Shown piece after piece: positions 10,886 to 24,600 of a stretch of DNA of 64,000 bases (position 1 is its first letter; each line of letters begins with the position of its first letter). The stretch is from Paragorgia papillata (lineage: Eukaryota > Cnidaria > Anthozoa > Scleralcyonacea > Coralliidae), in NCBI GenBank assembly GCA_035771165.1, contig JAWNZC010000471.1:351001-415000 (forward strand), given 5' to 3'. Both the position numbers and the translations under genes were made by a program. The notes under the pieces were generated by a model. The model made no database searches, was not told where the DNA came from, and saw only the letters and a program-made list of their open reading frames with translations.

Positions 10886-11373
10886 AGACACGATCGGAAA
10901 TTGCGGCTGTCGATTGGGATCTAATCCAGGTTGACCTGGATTAGCTACGCATGCGTAAAACGGAGGGTTGTGGTTAGGTATAGGTCCAACGGGGGGTTGT
11001 GGTTAGGTTTAGGGTTTCCAGGGGGGTTGTGGTTAGGGTAAGGTTGGGGGTGGGGGGTTGACAATTAGTTCTTTAAAATTCACAATTATTGTTAATTGTA
11101 GGGCATTGCACACATACTGATTATTGGTAATTCTAGATGAGAGGATATGCTGAAAGAAATATGGGCCAGGTAACCACTAATCTCATTCTCGCCTAATCTC
11201 ATTCTCGCGTCATCAGGGCTAAATCCACTTATGACGATTGCAATTTCACTCATAGCCAATAAAAACGCGCGAAATTTCAACCAATAGGAAAGCAGAAGTC
11301 CTCAGTGGTTACCTGGCCCATATTCTTTGATTGGGCCAGGGTACCAGGCTATTTCCGATCGTGCTGGCGCGGC
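10886..11373. mobile_element. Element with ACACGATCGGAAAT ends, carrying an insertion
   Basis: ACACGATCGGAAAT at 10888 is mirrored by ATTTCCGATCGTG at 11360-11373. The same ends and the internal TTAGCTACGCATGCGTA recur in the element at 62159-62353. The repeat at 11161 lies inside it. Confidence 0.55.
11161..11354 (+). repeat. Direct repeat copy 1, just upstream of GUSB
   Basis: It begins TGGGCCAGGTAACCACTAAT and ends GGGCCAGGGTACCAGGCTA. It is repeated at 11419-11594 with an internal match through CGTCATCAGGGCTAAATCCA and GCCAATAAAAACGCGCGAAA. Its ends (AGGTAACCACT/AGTGGTTACCT) are inverted repeats. Confidence 0.75.
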
Positions 11374-11418
11374 AACACAAGCGTTAGCCTGGTACCCTGG
11401 CCCAATTTCCGAAGAAAT

Positions 11419-11594
11419 ATGGGGCAGGTAACCACTAATTTCATTCTCGCGTCATCAGGGCTAAATCCACTTATGACGATTGCAGTTTTACTCGTAGCCA
11501 ATAAAAACGCGCGAAAATTCAACCAATAGGAAAGCAGAAGTCTTTAGTGGTGGCCTGGCCCATATTCTTTGATTGGGCCAGGGTACCAGGCTAC
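11419..11594 (+). repeat. Direct repeat copy 2, proximal to GUSB start
   Basis: Second copy of the 11161 element, ending 155 bp before the GUSB ATG. Its ends are diverged (GGTGGCCTGGCC against GGTTACCTGGCC). Confidence 0.75.
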
Positions 11595-11749
11595 ACAAAC
11601 GTGGGCTCTGGGAACGAGAATGGTGGGTAATCCGGTCCCTCGCTCACCACAGGGATTCTGTCTGACAGGGATTTTGTTTGTTTATTAAAAGTCAACACTG
11701 GCTGGCTTTTGAAAACTGTCCCTTGCCGTACTCAAGCGTTTTTAGTACA

Positions 11750-11992
11750 ATGAGGTTCCTACATTTCGGTGCTATACTCATCGCACTTCTCGTCGTATTA
11801 AACGAATCATGCTGTGGTTACGATGTAAATGAAAGGTACGGCGAGCCAAGTCAGATGGGCATGCTATTCCCACGCGAATCAGAAAGCAGACAGATTAAAG
11901 AACTCGGAGGTCTGTGGCTGTTTCGAGCGGACATGTCGACGAACAGAAAAGCTGGTTTCGACGAGAAATGGTACGCGCGTGCTTTAGACCAG
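11750..11992 (+). CDS. GUSB: GUSB exon 1 (signal peptide and N-terminus)
   Basis: The ATG at 11750 is chosen because it starts a classic signal peptide ([20 protein letters not shown], then CCG). The reading frame also has an upstream ATG at 11678, but that would bury the hydrophobic core behind 24 polar residues. After the signal come [19 protein letters not shown] and LFRAD, the conserved start of mature GUSB. The exon ends at ALDQ in phase 0 before a GTCTGT donor. A TTTATTAAAA box sits 60-70 bp upstream of the ATG and could be a weak TATA element. Confidence 0.92.
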
Positions 11993-14900
11993 GTCTGTAT
12001 ATTCTGTAATAAATTATTTTCGTATGGTTTTTCACCGTTTTTGGTATATACTTCGAAATTATCTCCATGTATTTGCGAATGGCGTGAGTGCAGTTGGAAG
12101 TGTAGAGAATCAAGATTTGGATTTGGATCTGGAATCAGAGTGAAATCAGTCTAGAAAATCGTTTGGCGTGGGGGGAGGTGTGTGACTCAAGTCCAAAATT
12201 TTCAGACTGGTGTATACCAGGCGCGTAGCTAGACTAAGAAATCTAGGAGGGCAAGTTTTATTTTGGGGGGGTGGGGGGCCAAGTGAAAAGGTACAAAAGT
12301 TGAGTCATGCAGGACAACTGATGCAATCACCTACTACCCCCCCCAGTCTGTCACATGGTTTACGTACTGTAACATGAGGCTGTTAGACACTTTGGATATA
12401 ACAACATCACCTTATGCAAGTACATGACAGCGTTCACATTTCAATTATTTATCCACTCACGCTGTGGATATTTTTGGTCATGCAGTCTCTGGTTGGGGGG
12501 GGGGGGCAAGAAATAATTTTGGGAGGGTGGTGGCTCGCCCTCCCATAGCTACATGCCTGGTGTATACCTTGAAGGGATTGCAAAGCATATTTCACTGACA
12601 ACCACAAAATGTTCAACAAATACCAAGTATAAAATTTGAAGGTCTCTGATCATCTTGGACATCTTGGATCATCTTGGACAGCCCAATTCTGTTTGGGGGT
12701 GGGGGGGCAGAGATTTTTGCCAAAAAAACTTAGGGTTAAATATTGATTTATTTTAAGTTGTATTTTTCAGTCTTAGCTTAAATTATGTATGAACATTTAA
12801 CAGCAACACATGTCAAAATTGCCTGAAATTCCTAGCAGAAAGTGCCTGAATTTTTCCTTTCTCAAATTTTTGGGAGGGCAATTGCCCCCCCCCCCCCCAC
12901 CCTCCCTCCCCCACCTGCTATGCCTATGCTCTTGGCCATGGTGTTGGATGATTTCAGCTACCAGAATGCTTTGCCAGTATTTCAGTGTTAATACATGTAA
13001 CTAGAGAATATTGGTAAAGCATTCTGGTAGTTCAGTACAGTGGAGCCTCACTATAACGCGGTAGTTGGGGTCCTTAGTGGTGACCACATTATAAATGAAG
13101 TGTGCTATTGCGAGGTACAGCCAAATATCTCGTTCCCAGTACTCTTCCCACTCAGTTCTGGCACAATATTGTGGGCTGAGTACTGGGAGCGGGATTGAGT
13201 ACTGCCAGAAGCACTTTCTGTTCGCTTCTAACAATCCAAATCGCGACTGAAGAAGTTTGAACACTGCTCAAGACAGACTTCAACAAAATGGAATTGAAAT
13301 AAGATTTTTGAGCATGGTTTTCATTTCTCGCAATGATCGCACTGCCATGTTGTCGTTTTATCTCGTAATGATTGTGATTATTCAGGATGATCAGTGATCG
13401 TTAGCCGACAAGATCAAATTGTCTCCAATGAGCAAAATAGAAACTTCAGTTTCAGTGTCATATTACACATCAATTCTGTCTCTATTTTGCAGAATTTAGT
13501 GGTCTGTGGTGAACTTTAGTACTGTTGGTAAACATAAGTATAAGTCGTCAATGACAAACCAGGAAAAGTAAAATTTTGGGGTACAAGGATCAACCACGTT
13601 ATACCGAGTCATGCAAGCGCATCCTGAGGCACATCCATTTTGATTTTCTCAGTCATATAACGATGCACGCTATATAGCGAAGCACCACTGTAGTCACCAA
13701 CACCATCCAACGTCGTCTTCCCATTGTCCACCACACACCTCTGATCTTCCTCTGCCCACTCCCACCTTTGCTTGCGTGCCTTCGCCTCTGCCTAATTTAC
13801 TAGAGCCTCTGTAGAGGGGAGAGGTCCAATGTTATTGTGCAAATGGCCTATTGAACGCTTTGTGGCCCTGTTCAAACAAAATGGGGGAATGGTACCCTGT
13901 TCCTATAATTATGATGAAATACTGTATTTATATAGAGAATTCTATATTGAGGAAAACTGAAGATTACACTTAAATATTGAATTTTGATAAGTACTGTAAT
14001 AATATAATATTGTATGACCTGACTATTAGAGAGCTTAAGCATATTAGGCATTTTGAGACATGGACAGTGACTGACCAGAAGAACAGGAATACAATACAGA
14101 ACTACTGAACCACGTATTCTTTGAAAAGACTTTTTTACCCAAAACAAAGGCTATGAATAATCACATATCTAAACTGTTAGCTCATAAGCTTAAATTTCAT
14201 CTTTATATAAAAATACAGATCTTGTATATATTTATATTGTAATGTAATGAAATTATCCCCCTTAAAATACAAGTTTGTTACTTTAAAAGCATGTCTATTG
14301 TAGTAAAACAACGATGACAGGCCTCAACGTTCTAGTCTCAAGAACGTGAAAATGCTCTCAATGGCGTCTTGTGTAGAACGACGATGGCGTTCACTTTGCT
14401 CTTGGAATTTTAAATTGCTCATTATCATTGTTTTGAATGAAAAATGCTATTGAATTCAATCGCCGTCCGTGGCTCTAAAGCGCCTGTATGCTTAAGCTCT
14501 CTAATTACTACTCGAGGCATACTTCCCTGTGGAAGGACTTCCATAGTATAAGGTATTTAAATATGGGGTACTGTCATGTGCTGCATTATAGGGTGTGGTG
14601 GTCCCAATTCCATGATTTCACAATTATCTATTTTAAATTGTACAGTCTGGTCCTGTTATTTCAATGGCTGTGCCATCGAGTTTCAATGATGTCACGCAAG
14701 ATGATTCTCTTCGTACATTTGTTGGATGGGTGTGGTATGAACGTACGGTCTTTGTCCATAATTCTTGGAAAAATGAAGATTTAAGGGTGGTGCTTCGCTT
14801 TGAAAGTGCTCATTACAATACTATAGTGGTAGGTGACCAATGTAGCTGTAAATTTTATTATAGGTAATTAGATTAGACTGGTGTGTCTGCACAAAAAGTC

Positions 14901-17900
14901 GCAGTGAATCCACTACACAATTACAGTAACCGTACACTCTAGTATTGCCAACCATGTACAATGTTGCACTGTCAACCATGAACAATGTTGTACTGCCAAC
15001 CATGAACAATGTTGTGCTGTCAACCATGAAAAATGTTGTGCTGCCAACCATGAACAATGTTGTACTGCCAACCATGAACAAATTGTTGTACTGCCAACCA
15101 TGAATAATGTTGTGCTGTCAACTATGAACGATGTTGTTTAATCAACCATGAACAATGTTGTGCTGCAAAATGTGAACAATAGGGCCATTTAAACGGGAGA
15201 AAATAAGTCACGACTTAATTATGACGCATCCTATTTAAGTCGTGAACACACTTGTATAAATGGTCAGTTTCTAATAAGTCACGACTTATTTTTTCCCATT
15301 TAAATGGCCTTAATGTTGTCGTTCTTTCTGCATCAACCACTTACAGTACATAACTGTGTACTCAGAATATCATCATGCATATTTTATTTATTGCATTTTC
15401 TGGTTTTAGTGGGTCAATGGGCAACAAGCAATGACCCATTCTGGAGGTCATTTACCATTTGAGGCAGAAGTGGACAACTTACTTATGTTTGGAGTGGCCA
15501 ACAGAATTACTGTAGCCGTCAATAATACACTCACACCAATCACGTTGCCACCAGGACAAATACAGTATAAGACTGGACCAAGGTAGAACCTAGACAAATT
15601 TAGACTTGAGAATTTCATATTTTATAGAGTATTATCGAAACTTAACTTTGACCCATTGCTGTCTTCTCTCTGACAAGCAAAATTGTATCGTCAGGGGCGC
15701 AACTAGGGGGGATGCAACCCCTGCCCTTTTTAACCCCTGCCCTTTTTAACCCCTGCCCTTTTTGGGAGACCTCTAATACTAGGTTGGACATTAGATAAAC
15801 AGATAATTAACCGTCTGTTGTAGTACGCAATACAATAGAGATAATGCTGGATTTTGGCAACCTGTAGGGTATGTTGGTGTGATAATTTCTTCGTTTTTAC
15901 AGCAAAATTTATACTATATTCGCTGTAGAATTAGATGAAAAAGATCGCTCAAATTGCTGCAAATGGTGTTTCTGACGTTCTAGATTTCAAAAATTTCTGG
16001 GGGAGGACCGCCCTACAAATGCGGTAGAATACTGAACGACTTTGCCCTTTTTTTGCGTTCAACCCCTGCCCTCGAAATTTTCTAGTTGCGCACTTGCGCC
16101 CCTGTTGGTGTTAGGCACAGTAAAACAGTAAAGGGGCATTTTTTGCCAGCTAATGCAGGAATCAATGGGTTAATTACTTATTTAGCCATCGCTGGGTGTC
16201 TAGGATATCGGAGGGTTCTCTTTTTGACAAGTAAATTAATTTGCCTGGCGTTAAACAGAGTAAAACATGTGAAATGAAGAAAAATGGTACTTTGCAAAAT
16301 AGCAAAACATGTGTTTTTCTGGGTACCATTTTGCAAAGTACCATTTCACAAAGTACCATTTCACAAAGTACCATTCTGCAAAGTACCATTTCGCAAAGTA
16401 CCATTTCACAAAGTACCGTTTCGCAAAGCACTATTTCACAAAGTACCATTTCGCAAAGTACTATTTCGCAAAGTACCATTTCACAAATTACCGTTTCGCA
16501 AAGTACCATTTCGCAATGTACCATTTCACAAAGTACCATTTCGCAAAGTACCATTTCGCAAAGTACCATTTCACAAAGTAACATTTCACAAAGTACCAGA
16601 TTTCACAAAGTACCATTTTACAAAGTTCTATTTCGCAAAGTACCATTTCGCAAAGTTCTATTTCGCAATGTACCCATTACCAGAAATTAATGATAAAATG
16701 GCCACCGCTTGAAAGCCAATATACATATATTCCTTAGAAGATGGCGTCCCATTTTGAGAACAGTAAATATATAAGGCGAATACATTAAAGTGAGAATTCT
16801 GATTTTTGAGTAGCTTTCCAACTATTTGCCGCCCTCCTGATCTAAACAACAACCATTATCCAATCATTCAGTCACCTATATATTTTCATCATGTACATCT
16901 ACGATCTGCCAAATTGTGTTGAAAATAGTAAACAAATAAGCAAGTCATGCGCCACTGGATTGCGGTAGGATTTTGTTTGATACTTTCAAAATCGTCTTTG
17001 GTCAAATGTTCGAGAGTTGATAGACGAACTTTATCTTGCATGTAATAGATTACATATTGACCAAATTGGCTGAAGTTGTATACCTCTAATTTAACAACTA
17101 CACGACTTGTAATGACAACAAGGCAATATGCATTTTCAACTTACCATGATTGATGGAGGCTCAAACGAAACAGTGACAAACGATAGCTCGAGAGATATAG
17201 TCATTTGGCAGATCGTAGGTATACCTGATTTAAACAGATAAGGAAGTAAATAATTTGAAAATCGCTGTTGCTTAAATAGCGAGGTCGGCAAATAGTAGGC
17301 GAGATACTCAATTAGCAGAATTTTCATTTTAATATTTCACCTCTATATATATTAAGGCCATTTTATAAGGACTATATGTAAATTAGCCCTTAAAGGGCAT
17401 TGGCAATAAAAATTAAGTTTGTCTAATTTGAAAGAACTCATAAAATTGTAATAGAACATCCTTTACAACTTTTTCGTATCTTTCTGCGTTTTCAAGATAT
17501 TTCAATTTGTTTGATATGTAAATGAGATGGTCTCTGACGTCAGGAGTGGGGTAAAATATTTTCATACAGAGCAAAATCACTTACATATCTAACATGAAAT
17601 GTTCAGCGTCGCAAGGAGTTTTTTTGTGCACAGTTTCAAATGATTTCGCTGAACAAACTTAGAGATATAACTGGTTTTGGTACATGTGAAAATATTTTAC
17701 CCCACACCTGACGTCAGAGACCATCTCATTTACATATTAAACAAATTGAAATATATTGAAAACGAAGAGAGATACGAAAAAGTTGTAAAGGATGTTCTAT
17801 TACAATTTTATGAGTTCTTTCAAATTAGACAAACTTAATTTTTAGTGCTATTGCCCTTTAACCCTACTCGAATTGGCGTCCGGTTTCGTGGGTCCCGTGT

Positions 17901-20900
17901 AAACGGAAGGAATAACCGTACAAAACAAATATTCGTCCGGTACCGTGTAAACGGGGCACCACTCTTCCGTCTCGCTTCACACAATCCATCTATCTTTTTC
18001 TCGGCCTCCCTCTTGGTCTTCTACCAGTTTCCACTCTTTCTGACCGCCATCCACCTCATCATATCATCCTCCTCCCGTCTCTTGATATGCCCATATACCA
18101 CCTCAGTCTGCTCTCTTTTATCTTGCATCTTTGTCCCTCATTCGTCTGACCTTTGTCTCCTGCTGTATATCTTCATTTCTCATCCAGTCTATTAGCTGTT
18201 AAGGGGTGTTTACGTGAGGCCGACCTGAATTTTGCATTCCGGTTTTTGTTTCCATGAGGCCGGCCTTGAAACTATATAGGCTTGGTTTCGCGGTTGCTTC
18301 AAGATTTGTGTCAATTGCCTTACAGCTCGTGACCGCCGGAGAATCATTATTTTATGTGAGTTTGACACCAATCTCATTTAAAACAACGTATTGAGTTTGA
18401 GAGGTGAAAGTGCTTCAGTTCGGTCTAGCAGGCGACCTGAGATTAGGCCGGCGTGAACTGAATCTCAGGCCAGACTCATGAAAACGATCTATAGTAAAAA
18501 TACTACAACCGTCCCGAAATCAGTCCAGCCTGAGTTCTGGCCGGCCTCATGTAAACACCCCCCTTTAGTGTCAGCCAGTGCTGGAAAATGTCCGGCAGCG
18601 CCGCTGCCAGGAATTTTTTGTAAAAGTTGTTCGCAGGAAATTTTTTGTATCTTGCAGGAAATATTTGTCAGTTTTTTTAATCCAAATCAAAGTTTAAAGA
18701 TAAATTTCCTATTCTTCAAAAAATCGAAAAGCGTCACGGTCACACAATCACACAATTTTGATGGGCATCACTTTTGATCGAATATCAAGTTTCATATTCG
18801 ATGAGCCATCTTTCTATATTCTTGCCAAACCCAGCGGCGATTTGTAAACAATTCGAAAGTGTTTTGAAGGTTTATTACATGACCTTAACCTGTCTAAGTT
18901 TCGTATATCCTTGTGCAAATGACGCAAGAATTTGTTCTAGAAAACAATGAAATATTTATCATTTCAGTATAGTGTTGCAGGCTGCAGCTGTCATTGTACA
19001 TTTGCAAGAATGCAAGCTGCTTTTATCTTATTCAACTGTTTCAGCATTTCGATTTTTGACGCTAGTACTTGTATTACGTAGTATTCAATTGAAAAAGTTC
19101 GCTATTTCAAAGTATATGTATACTAATAGATACCACATTCAGATAAATTATGGTTTTGAGATACAAACTTGCAAGTCTGGTGGTATCACAACTTATAAAA
19201 TTGAAAAATTCTATCAGACAGGAAATCGTTAATTTAATTTAGCAGGAAATATTTATTTTTGGATTTTGCTGGCCAGGAAGAAAAATACTTTATCTGGGAC
19301 TGAGTGCCACTCTTCTGATCGCTGTCAGGCATCTCATTTCAGGAGCCTCCAGCGTCTTCACCTGCGGTTCTTTGATGACCCATGTCCCCGCTCTATCCAC
19401 TGGTCTAATCGTTGTCTTACACACGCCTGACTCTTTAGACACCTTTTGCTATCAAAAACTGAAAATTCTCTTCTATTTTTTTTTCTTGAAGATACCCGTC
19501 CGGCTTTTTCGTTCAAACCTATCAATTTGATTTTTTCAACTACGCCGGCATCCATCGCCTTGTACGGTTTTACACCACACCAAAAGTCTACATCTCTGAC
19601 ATCTCTGTAGTTCCAAATCTCACGGCTAAAGGCGAAGGAAATCTAGAGTTTAAATCCCTGATTATAATTCCAAAGACGCACCGTAATGGCAACGTATCGG
19701 TTAAGTACCAGCTTTGCGACAAGCTTGGTGAGGTCGTGGCAAGTATGTCTGGAGCTCAGCTCTATAGTGGCGTATTGAGCGTACCCAATGTTAAGCCTTG
19801 GTGGCCCATTGGAATGAGGGATAGCCCAGGATATCTTTATAACTTGAAGGTAGGTGTATACCCTTAATCGTATATTATATAAAAGAAATTATAATAATTT
19901 TATTGGGCATTGTGGTGTATTTTGGGGGCTAAAATGGAGAATTCAGCGATTTTAGCCCGCTGATTTCGGCCTATCAGTTTTAACAATTCTAAGGGGCCGT
20001 TTACGTGGACAAACGTTGTCCCTGGTAAAAGGGTCACCCTGCACCCCGAGCTACCCTGGGGGAGCCAACTTTGTGTTCATTTTACTTAGTCTCGACAGCG
20101 AGCGTTTACATGGGGAATTTCATACTTGTCTCGGGTAGTAGGGTCACCCTCTTTGCGAGGTAGGGTTACCCTAGGGGGCGAGATAAAGTTAACTCGCCTA
20201 CCCGAGGCAAAACTGCGAAACGAAATGGCGGCAGAAAGTGAAACAATTGATAGAGCAGCAAATACGAAGCGAAAAAAATGGTCTTCGTCTCCAACAATGG
20301 TTGAAAACCTGATAATTGGCCTGAAGAAGTATAAAAGCTTCTGTGAGTTTAATTCTATCGTTTAATTCTAACAGCACAGTTACAGTTTCTTCCCGACGAT
20401 CGGCCATCTTAAATTAGATGCATTAAACTATACCCAGTCCTCCAGGCTTAAACCGATTCAGAAGTCATAATCTAATTTCTCATGTAAACACACGACAAAG
20501 TTGTCTTGGGGGGTAGGGTGTCCCTCTTACCCGAGCCAACTTTTAGTCCATGTAAACGGCCCCTAAATCACTAGTGGTTTGTTGTTTACAGAATTCTATA
20601 CTTTTCTTGTCAATACTTTGGAGCTTTTGATGACGAATGTTGCGTTTTTCTGCCAAGCTTTACATGTAAGTTACTCCTCCGCAGAGGCTTCGCGTGGATC
20701 CCTAAGTTGGAAACCGCTGGCTGGGAGGAACGCGGGCGGAAGGAGAGGGAAGCCTCTGCCAGAAGTCGGTCGAAAAAGTGCTAGATCTTAAATTTCTCGG
20801 AGTCCTTTTGAACAACTGGAACGAAATTTTCCTTGACGATGTATATAGCCAAGACCTTTAAAACTAGTATTTACTATTGTCGGAAAAAACTATCTCCGTG

Positions 20901-21640
20901 TGAATTATTTCTAGTTTGTTCGGCGGGGGGAGAGGACTGACTATTCGATATTACATTATTACTATTAAATATAGCACAAGCGATGAGAAAAGGATTGCTA
21001 CCTGTTTTCCAAAAAAGTTGCAACGAATAGCAACAAATCGCAACAAATCACAACAAATCGCAACAAATCGCAACAAATCGCAACAAATCACAACAAATCG
21101 CAACAAATCGCAACAAATAGCAACAAATCCCAACAAATCCCAACAAATCCCAACAAATCTGATTTGTTGCGATTTGCAAATAGCAACAAATCGCAACAAA
21201 TAGCAACAGATCACAACAAATCGCAACAAATAGCAACAAATAGCAACAAATCGATACAAATCGCAACAAGTAGCAACAAGTCGTAACAAATCGCAACAAG
21301 TCGCAACAAATCGCAGCAAATCGCAACAAATAGCAACATATCGCAACAAATCACAACATATCGCAACAAATAGCAACAAATCGCAACAAATAGCAACAGA
21401 TCACAATAAATCGCAATAAATAGCAACAGATAGCAACAAATAGCAACAAAGCGATACAAATCGCAACAAATAGCAACAAGTCGCAACAAATCGCAACAAA
21501 TCGCAACATATCGCAACAAATCGCAACAAATCACAACAAATAGCAACAAGTCGCAACAAATCGCAACAAGTCGCAACAAATCACAACATATTGCAACAAG
21601 TCGCAACAAGTCGCAACAAATCGCAACAAATCACAACAAG

Positions 21641-21679
<39 letters not shown>

Positions 21680-24600
21680 TCTTTATTTAAACACGGTATC
21701 ACTTCATTAATACATGCTCTTCCAGTGAGCCGTGTACAATTTTTAAATTTCGCAACAAATCGCAACAAATCACAACAAATCGCAACAAATCCCAACAAAT
21801 CACAACAAATCACAACAAATCTGATTTGTTGCGATTTGCAAATAGCAACAAATCGCAACAAATAGCAACAGATCACAACAAATCGCAACAAATAGCAACA
21901 GATAGCAACAAATAGCAACAGATCGATACAAATCGCAACAAATAGCAACAAATCGCAACATATCGCAACAAATCGCAACAAATCACAACAAATAGCAACA
22001 AGTCGCAACAAATCGCAACAAGTCGCAACAAATCGCAACATATCGCAACAAATCGCAACAAGTCGCAACAAATCGCAACAAATCGCAACAAATCGCAACA
22101 AATAGCAACAAATCGCAACATATCGCAACAAATCACAACATATCGCAACAAATCGCAACATATCGCAACAAATCGCAACAAATCGCAACAAATCTGATTT
22201 GTTGCGCAACGAATAGCAACAAATCGATACAAATAGCAACAAATCGCAACAAATCGCAACAAATCACAACAAATCGCAACAAATCGCAACAAATCGCAAC
22301 AAATCGCAACAAATCACAACAAATCGCAACAAATCGCAACAAGTCGCAACAAATCACAACAAATCGCAACAAATCGCAACAAATCACAACAAATCACAAC
22401 AAATCGCAACAAGTCGCAACAAATCACAACAAATCGCAACAAATCGCAACAAATACAACAAATCACAACTTAAACACGGTATCACTTCATTAACACATGC
22501 TCTTCCAGTGTGCCGTGTACAATTTTTAAATTTCGCAACAAATCGCAACAAATCACAACAAATCGCAACATATCGCAACAAATCACAACATATCGCAACC
22601 AATCGCAACAAGTCGCAACAAATCACAACAAGTCAATCAATCAATCAATCAATCAATAATCTTTATTTAAACACGGTATCACTTCATTAATACATGCTCT
22701 TCCAGTGAGCCGTGTACAATTTTTAAATTTCGCAACAAATCGCAACAAATCGCAACAAATCACAACAAATCGCAACAAATCGCAACAAATCACAACAAAT
22801 CACAACAAATCACAACAAATCCCAACAAATCCCAACAAATGCGATTTGCAAATCGCAACAAATAGCAACAGATCACAACAAATCGCAACAAATAGCAACA
22901 AATCGATACAAATCGCAACAAATCGCAACAAATCGCAACAAATCGCAACAAATAGCAACAAGTCGCAACAAATCGCAACATATCGCAACAAATCGCAACA
23001 AATCGCAACAAATCACAACAAGTCGCAACAAATCGCAACAAATCGCAACAAATCGCAACAAATAGCAACAAATCGCAACATATCGCAACAAATCACAACA
23101 TATCGCAACATATCGCAACAAATCTGATTTGTTGCGCAACGAATAGCAACAAATCGATACAAATCGCAACAAATAGCAACAAATCGCAACAAATCAACAA
23201 ATCGCAATAAATCGCAACAAATCGCAACAAATACAACAAGTCGCAACAAATAGCAAAAGATCTGATTTGTTGCGATTTGCAAATAGCAACAAATCGCAAC
23301 AAATCTGATTGTTGCGATTTGCAAATAGCAACAAATCGCAACAAATAGCAACAAATCGCAACAAGTCGCAACAAATCGCAACATATCGCAACAAATCACA
23401 ACAAGTCGCAACAAATCGCAACAAATCGCATCAAATCACAACAAATCGCAAAAAATCTGATTTGTTGCGATTTGCAAATAGCAACAAATCGCAAAAAATC
23501 TGATTTGTTGCGATTTGCAAATAGCAACAAATCGCAACAAATCAGATTTGTTGCAATTTGCAAATAGCAACAAATCGCAACAAATAGCAACAAATCGCAA
23601 CAGAGAGCAACAAATCGCAACAAATAGCAACAAATCGCAACAAATCTCAACATATCGCAACAAATCGCAACATATCGCAACATATCGCAACAAATCGCAA
23701 CATATCGCAACAAATCACAACAAGGAGCAACAAATCGCAACAAATCGCAAAAAATCTGATTTGTTGCGTTTTGCAAATAGCAACAAATCGCAACAAATCT
23801 GATTGTTGCGATTTGCAAATAGCAACAAATCGCAACATATCGCAACAAATCACAACAAATCGCAACAAATCACAACAAATCACAACAAATCAGAACAAAT
23901 CCCAACAAATCTGATTTGTTGCGATTTGCAAATCGCAACAAATAGCAACAGATCACAACAAATCGCAACAAATAGCAACAAATCGATACAAATCGCAACA
24001 AATCGCAACAAATCGCAACAAATAGCAACAAGTCGCAACGAATCGCAACATATCGCAACAAATCGCAACAAATCGCAACAAATCACAACAAGTCGCAACA
24101 AATCGCAACAAATCGCAACAAGTCGCAACAAATCGCAACAAGTCGCAACAAATCGCAACAAATCGCAACAAATCGCAACAAATCGCAACAAATAGCAACA
24201 AATAGCAACAAATCGCAACATATCGCAACAAATCACAACATATCGCAACATATCGCAACAAATCTGATTTGTTGCGCAACGAATAGCAACAAATCGATAC
24301 AAATCGCAACAAATAGCAACAAATCGCAACAAATCAACAAATCGCAATAAATCGCAACAAGTCGCAACAAATCGCAACAAATACAACAAGTCGCAACAAA
24401 TAGCAAAAGATCTGATTTGTTGCGATTTGCAAATAGCAACAAATCGCAACAAATCTGATTGTTGCGATTTGCAAATAGCAACAAATAGCAACAAATCGCA
24501 ACAAGTCGCAACAAATCGCAACATATCGCAACAAATCGCAACAAGTCGCAACAAATCGCAACAAATCGCATCAAATCACAACAAATCGCAAAAAATCTGA

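Noticed and set aside
11678..11749. Upstream ATG as the GUSB start
   Set aside because: It would place 24 polar or mixed residues before the hydrophobic signal core; the ATG at 11750 gives a standard signal peptide.
16174..16712. Overlapping frames with pentapeptide arrays (KVPFH, QSTIS, CEMVL)
   Set aside because: Product of the 15-bp repeat; both strands and all frames are open. No start context, splice signals or family match.
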